This document shows positions 61,406 to 64,000 of a stretch of 64,000 bases of DNA, in pieces (position 1 is the stretch's first letter; each line of letters opens with the position of its first letter). Location: positions 496,001-560,000 of the forward strand of contig NZ_BMCM01000001.1 of NCBI RefSeq assembly GCF_014635185.1, written 5' to 3'. Position numbers and translations under genes: made by a program. This DNA is from Microbacterium murale (GTDB taxonomy: Bacteria > Actinomycetota > Actinomycetes > Actinomycetales > Microbacteriaceae). Below the pieces are notes generated by a model that saw only the letters and a program-made list of their open reading frames with translations, was not told the origin of the DNA and did no database searches.

Positions 61406-61421
61406 CTGAAATCGATTACAG
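61406..61421. promoter_or_regulatory. LacI operator box upstream of the GH172 gene
   Basis: CTGAAATCGATTACAG is a 16-bp near-palindrome (14 of 16) centred on AATCGATT, 69 bp before the GH172 start. It is close in sequence to the perfect box at 60243-60254. Confidence 0.7.
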
Positions 61422-61490
61422 TGGTGACGATCTCGCTGCACCGGCATCGCCGCTGCACATCCCACATAGACACAAGGACGTGAAGAAGAG

Positions 61491-62624
61491 ATGACTCTCG
61501 CACCCTCCGATCTGGCAACGATCGCGGCCCTGCGCCCGGTTCAGACCCGATCGATCTCGCCGGAGAACTTCGATGGTTCCGTCGGCGGAGGCGGGCGGGC
61601 GACTGAGGGCACGGGCGCGGAATGCGCTCGCGATCTCGGCGCCGGCTGGAAGATCTCGCCGAGCGTCGACATCAAGGCGGGCGAGACGTTCGACCTCGCG
61701 AACATCCAGGGCGCGGGCAAGATCACCCATATCTGGATCACGACCCATACCGACAACTGGCGCACACTGCTGCTGCGCGCCTACTGGGACGGCGCGGAAG
61801 AGCCCGCCGTCGAGGTGCCGTACGGCGACTTCTTCTGCAACGGCTGGGGCGTGTTCGCACAGGTGAACTCGCAGACCATCGCCGCCAACCCGCACGGTGG
61901 TTTCAACTCCTACTGGCCGATGCCGTTCCGCGAGAGCGCCCGCCTCACGGTCGAGAACACCTCTGACCTTGACGTTCGCGTCTACTACCAGGTCACGTAC
62001 GAGATCGGCGGCGATTACTCCAACGACGCCTATTTTCACGCGCAGTGGCGCCGGTCGAACCCGCTCGAGGACAAGACCCCCCACGTCATCCTCGAGGGCA
62101 TCGAGGGTCAGGGACAGTACGTCGGCACCTACATCGCCTGGGGCGTGAACTCCAACGGCTGGTGGGGCGAGGGTGAGATCAAGTTCTACCTCGACGACGA
62201 CACCGACTATCCGACGATCGCCGGCACGGGCACCGAGGACTACTTCGGCGGTGCGTGGAACTTCGATATACCAGGCAAGGGCTACACCGAGTTCTCCACC
62301 CCCTACCTCGGCATGCCTCAGGTGATCAAACCCGACGGCCTGTACGTGAGCCAGCAGCGCTTCGGCATGTACCGCTGGCACCTGCTCGATCCGATCCACT
62401 TCACCACCGGCATCCCCAAGGTCGACATCCAGGCTCTCGGATGGCGCAGCGGATGGCGTTACCTGCCACTGCGTGACGACATCGCCTCCACTGCCGTGTT
62501 CTACCTCGACCGGCCTACCGCTCGCCGCCCGAGGACGCCCAGCGCCGACGACCTGGAGGTTCACTTGGCGACGGGTCCGGTCCCTGACATCGGCGCGACG
62601 CCTCCCCGCGCACCGCGGGACTGA
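61491..62624 (+). CDS. DUF2961 (GH172) glycoside hydrolase, possible exo-alpha-D-arabinofuranosidase
   Basis: A 377-residue GH172 protein, normal length. Diagnostic GTGTEDYFGGAWNF (holds a catalytic Glu), ITHIWITTHTDNWRTLLLRA, YGDFFCNGWGVFAQVNSQTI and NSYWPMPFRESARLTVEN are present. There is no signal peptide, so it acts in the cytoplasm. Family members are alpha-D-fructofuranosidases/difructose-anhydride enzymes and exo-alpha-D-arabinofuranosidases that act on mycobacterial arabinan. It starts the plus-strand arm of the locus; the next gene follows after 6 bp. Confidence 0.88.
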   Translation: MTLAPSDLATIAALRPVQTRSISPENFDGSVGGGGRATEGTGAECARDLGAGWKISPSVDIKAGETFDLANIQGAGKITHIWITTHTDNWRTLLLRAYWDGAEEPAVEVPYGDFFCNGWGVFAQVNSQTIAANPHGGFNSYWPMPFRESARLTVENTSDLDVRVYYQVTYEIGGDYSNDAYFHAQWRRSNPLEDKTPHVILEGIEGQGQYVGTYIAWGVNSNGWWGEGEIKFYLDDDTDYPTIAGTGTEDYFGGAWNFDIPGKGYTEFSTPYLGMPQVIKPDGLYVSQQRFGMYRWHLLDPIHFTTGIPKVDIQALGWRSGWRYLPLRDDIASTAVFYLDRPTARRPRTPSADDLEVHLATGPVPDIGATPPRAPRD

Positions 62625-62630
62625 CGGCCG

Positions 62631-63752
62631 ATGCGCCGGACCGTCGCGATGGTCGCGCTCACTGCGTCGATTATGTTCACCGCCGGTTGCTCGACAGCGG
62701 GCGGTTCTGGAACAGGCGGAGACACGGGGCCGTTCTCGGCCGTCATCGAGGATGCACCCACCGCGATCGGGGTCTCCGATGGCGACCTCTGGCCCAGCTG
62801 TTGGTCGGACGACGACGCCCTCTACACGGCGAACGGCGACGGCGCGGGGTTCGGAAACGAGTTCAGCGACATCGTAATGAACCGGGTCACCGGCACCCCG
62901 GCATCCGACGATCTAGAAGGCGAAGGACTCGCACTCGGCGATGAGCTCGGCCAGGTGTGGTCGGGCGAGGGGTTCACGCGCAAGCCGACCGGCATGCTGT
63001 GCACGGACGGCACGATCTTCCTGGCTGTGCAGGATCTGGCTCGGGATTTCAATGCCGCTCCCGCCGCAACGATCGCGCACAGCGACGATCACGGCCAGAC
63101 CTGGAAGTGGGACACGGCCGCGCCGATGTTCGACGACGGCGTGTTCACGACGATCTGGTTCGCTGATTACGGTCAGGACGCGGCATCCGCCCCCGACCCC
63201 GAGTACGCGTACGCCTACGGACTCGACGGCAACTGGCGCGACTCGTTCTCGGACGTCGTGCCAGACCCCACCGAGCTGTTCCTTGCTCGAGTGCCGGTCG
63301 ACTCGGTGCAGGATGCCGCGGCGTGGCAGTTCTACGCCGGCGAACCGGGCGATGCCGAGGCGACCTGGACCGGCGACATCGCCTCGAAGCGTCCGGTGCT
63401 GATCGACGAGCGACGCCAGCATGATCTGAGCGTCATCTCGCAGGGCGGCGTGACGTATCTGCCGAAGCACGACCGTTATGTCTATACGTCCTGGACGGAG
63501 TTCACATTCGAGTTCTACGAGTCGCCGACTCCATGGGGACCGTGGGAGCCGTTCCTGACGGAAGACTTCGGGGAGTACCCATGGGATGCAGAGCAGATCG
63601 GCGGGTACGGCACGACGATCCCCTCGAAGTTCGTCTCAGAGGACGAGAAGACGATGTGGGTGCAGTCGAACGTGTGCCCATGCGCGCCGGCGGGTACCAC
63701 CTCGTACTGGTTCGGGCTGCGCGAGATGACGCTGGAAGATTCCGCCAAGTGA
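62631..63752 (+). CDS. DUF4185 (GH183-type) lipoprotein, probable extracellular endo-D-arabinofuranase
   Basis: A 373-residue protein with signal MRRTVAMVALTASIMFTAGC (lipobox Cys20), thus a surface lipoprotein. The rest is a DUF4185 domain with GDLWPSCWSDDDALYTANGD, HSDDHGQTWKWDTAAPMFDD, DPTELFLARVPVDSVQDAAA and SWTEFTFEFYESPTPWGPWE. DUF4185 proteins are endo-acting D-arabinan hydrolases. It is smaller than the paralogue at 55405 because it lacks the C-terminal sandwich. 6 bp after GH172, 15 bp before an SDR gene. Confidence 0.85.
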   Translation: MRRTVAMVALTASIMFTAGCSTAGGSGTGGDTGPFSAVIEDAPTAIGVSDGDLWPSCWSDDDALYTANGDGAGFGNEFSDIVMNRVTGTPASDDLEGEGLALGDELGQVWSGEGFTRKPTGMLCTDGTIFLAVQDLARDFNAAPAATIAHSDDHGQTWKWDTAAPMFDDGVFTTIWFADYGQDAASAPDPEYAYAYGLDGNWRDSFSDVVPDPTELFLARVPVDSVQDAAAWQFYAGEPGDAEATWTGDIASKRPVLIDERRQHDLSVISQGGVTYLPKHDRYVYTSWTEFTFEFYESPTPWGPWEPFLTEDFGEYPWDAEQIGGYGTTIPSKFVSEDEKTMWVQSNVCPCAPAGTTSYWFGLREMTLEDSAK

Positions 63753-63767
63753 GACGAGGATGACGAC

Positions 63768-64000
63768 ATGACCGACGCAACCTATCCAGATCTTGACTGC
63801 AAGCTCGCCGTCGTCACCGGCGGCGGCCGCGGCATCGGGCTCGCGACCGTCCGGCGGCTGCTCGATCAGGGCGCGCGGGTCATCGTCGTCGACCTGAACA
63901 TGACGGTCGGCGATGTCGGTCAGGCGGATGCGGATGGCTGGCAATCGGTGAGCGGTGAGGTCGAGCTCGACTTCGTGCGCGTCGACGTGACGGATCCGGA
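63768..64000 (+). CDS. SDR-family oxidoreductase, N-terminal fragment
   Basis: Starts MTDATYPDLDCKLAVVTGGG with the TGxxxGIG nucleotide loop (TGGGRGIGLATVRRLLDQGA) and an NAD-preferring Asp after strand 2 (VIVVDLN). The catalytic Ser-Tyr-Lys lies beyond the window edge. ATG is 15 bp after the DUF4185 stop, so it is part of the plus-strand arm; oxidation or reduction of an arabinose derivative is possible but unproven. Confidence 0.85.
   Translation, partial: MTDATYPDLDCKLAVVTGGGRGIGLATVRRLLDQGARVIVVDLNMTVGDVGQADADGWQSVSGEVELDFVRVDVTDP

Overview
The window is about 64 kb of high-GC, densely packed chromosomal DNA. Codon use (frequent GGATGCCG/CGGCATCC), near-absence of AT-rich stretches, many 1-4 bp stop/start overlaps, a HAIR heat-shock operator and start codons placed 6-8 bp after TANNNT -10 boxes all point to an actinobacterium. 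The gene set (glucan- and arabinan-type hydrolases, 13E12/DUF222 HNH protein, PaaR-type TetR) fits Microbacteriaceae, most likely Microbacterium. I see no rRNA, tRNA, CRISPR array or transposase.

Layout. 1-0.7 kb: an HTH regulator overlapping a truncated nucleotidyltransferase-like gene. 0.7-2.6 kb: a VOC/HxlR/DHFR-like operon behind an HxlR-type palindrome. 2.6-7.4 kb: a two-component pair, an FMN reductase and a two-gene drug/Na-type ABC exporter. 7.5-14.7 kb: a peptide ABC importer operon with an embedded M14 carboxypeptidase and a GbsR-like regulator, behind a 24-bp palindrome. 14.8-30.4 kb: phenylacetate degradation in two blocks, paaR / paaF-paaH-paaZ and paaABCDE-paaG. The blocks are separated by recQ, a small unknown gene, two lipoproteins and a DUF222-HNH gene, and each has a matching TetR operator. 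A 72-bp copy of the 3' part of paaZ lies beyond recQ. 30.4-49.6 kb: housekeeping and assorted genes (clpB without its N-domain, coaBC, a POT peptide transporter, a GlxA-like regulator, two glycosyltransferases, MarR, DUF2252, mgtE, a circularly permuted amine oxidase, a DHFR-like/TetR pair).

49.7-64 kb is the most interesting region. It is a LacI-controlled carbohydrate locus combining GH116, two DUF4185 (GH183-type) proteins, a DUF2961 (GH172) protein, a fucose/D-arabinose-isomerase-like protein, an FGGY kinase, a sugar-binding lipoprotein with two permeases but no ATPase, and an SDR that runs off the right edge. GH172, GH183 and GH116 together are the families known to dismantle the D-arabinan of mycobacterial arabinogalactan/lipoarabinomannan. 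I therefore infer a D-arabinan scavenging system: a surface endo-enzyme cuts, the importer brings in oligosaccharides, cytoplasmic exo-enzymes release D-arabinose, and the isomerase and kinase feed it to the pentose phosphate pathway.

Other unusual structure: a 68-bp nested palindromic repeat occurs three times with identical length, once in frame inside a glycosyltransferase gene at the junction of its two lobes; and the amine oxidase at 46.8-48.2 kb carries its normally C-terminal FAD motif ahead of its Rossmann motif.
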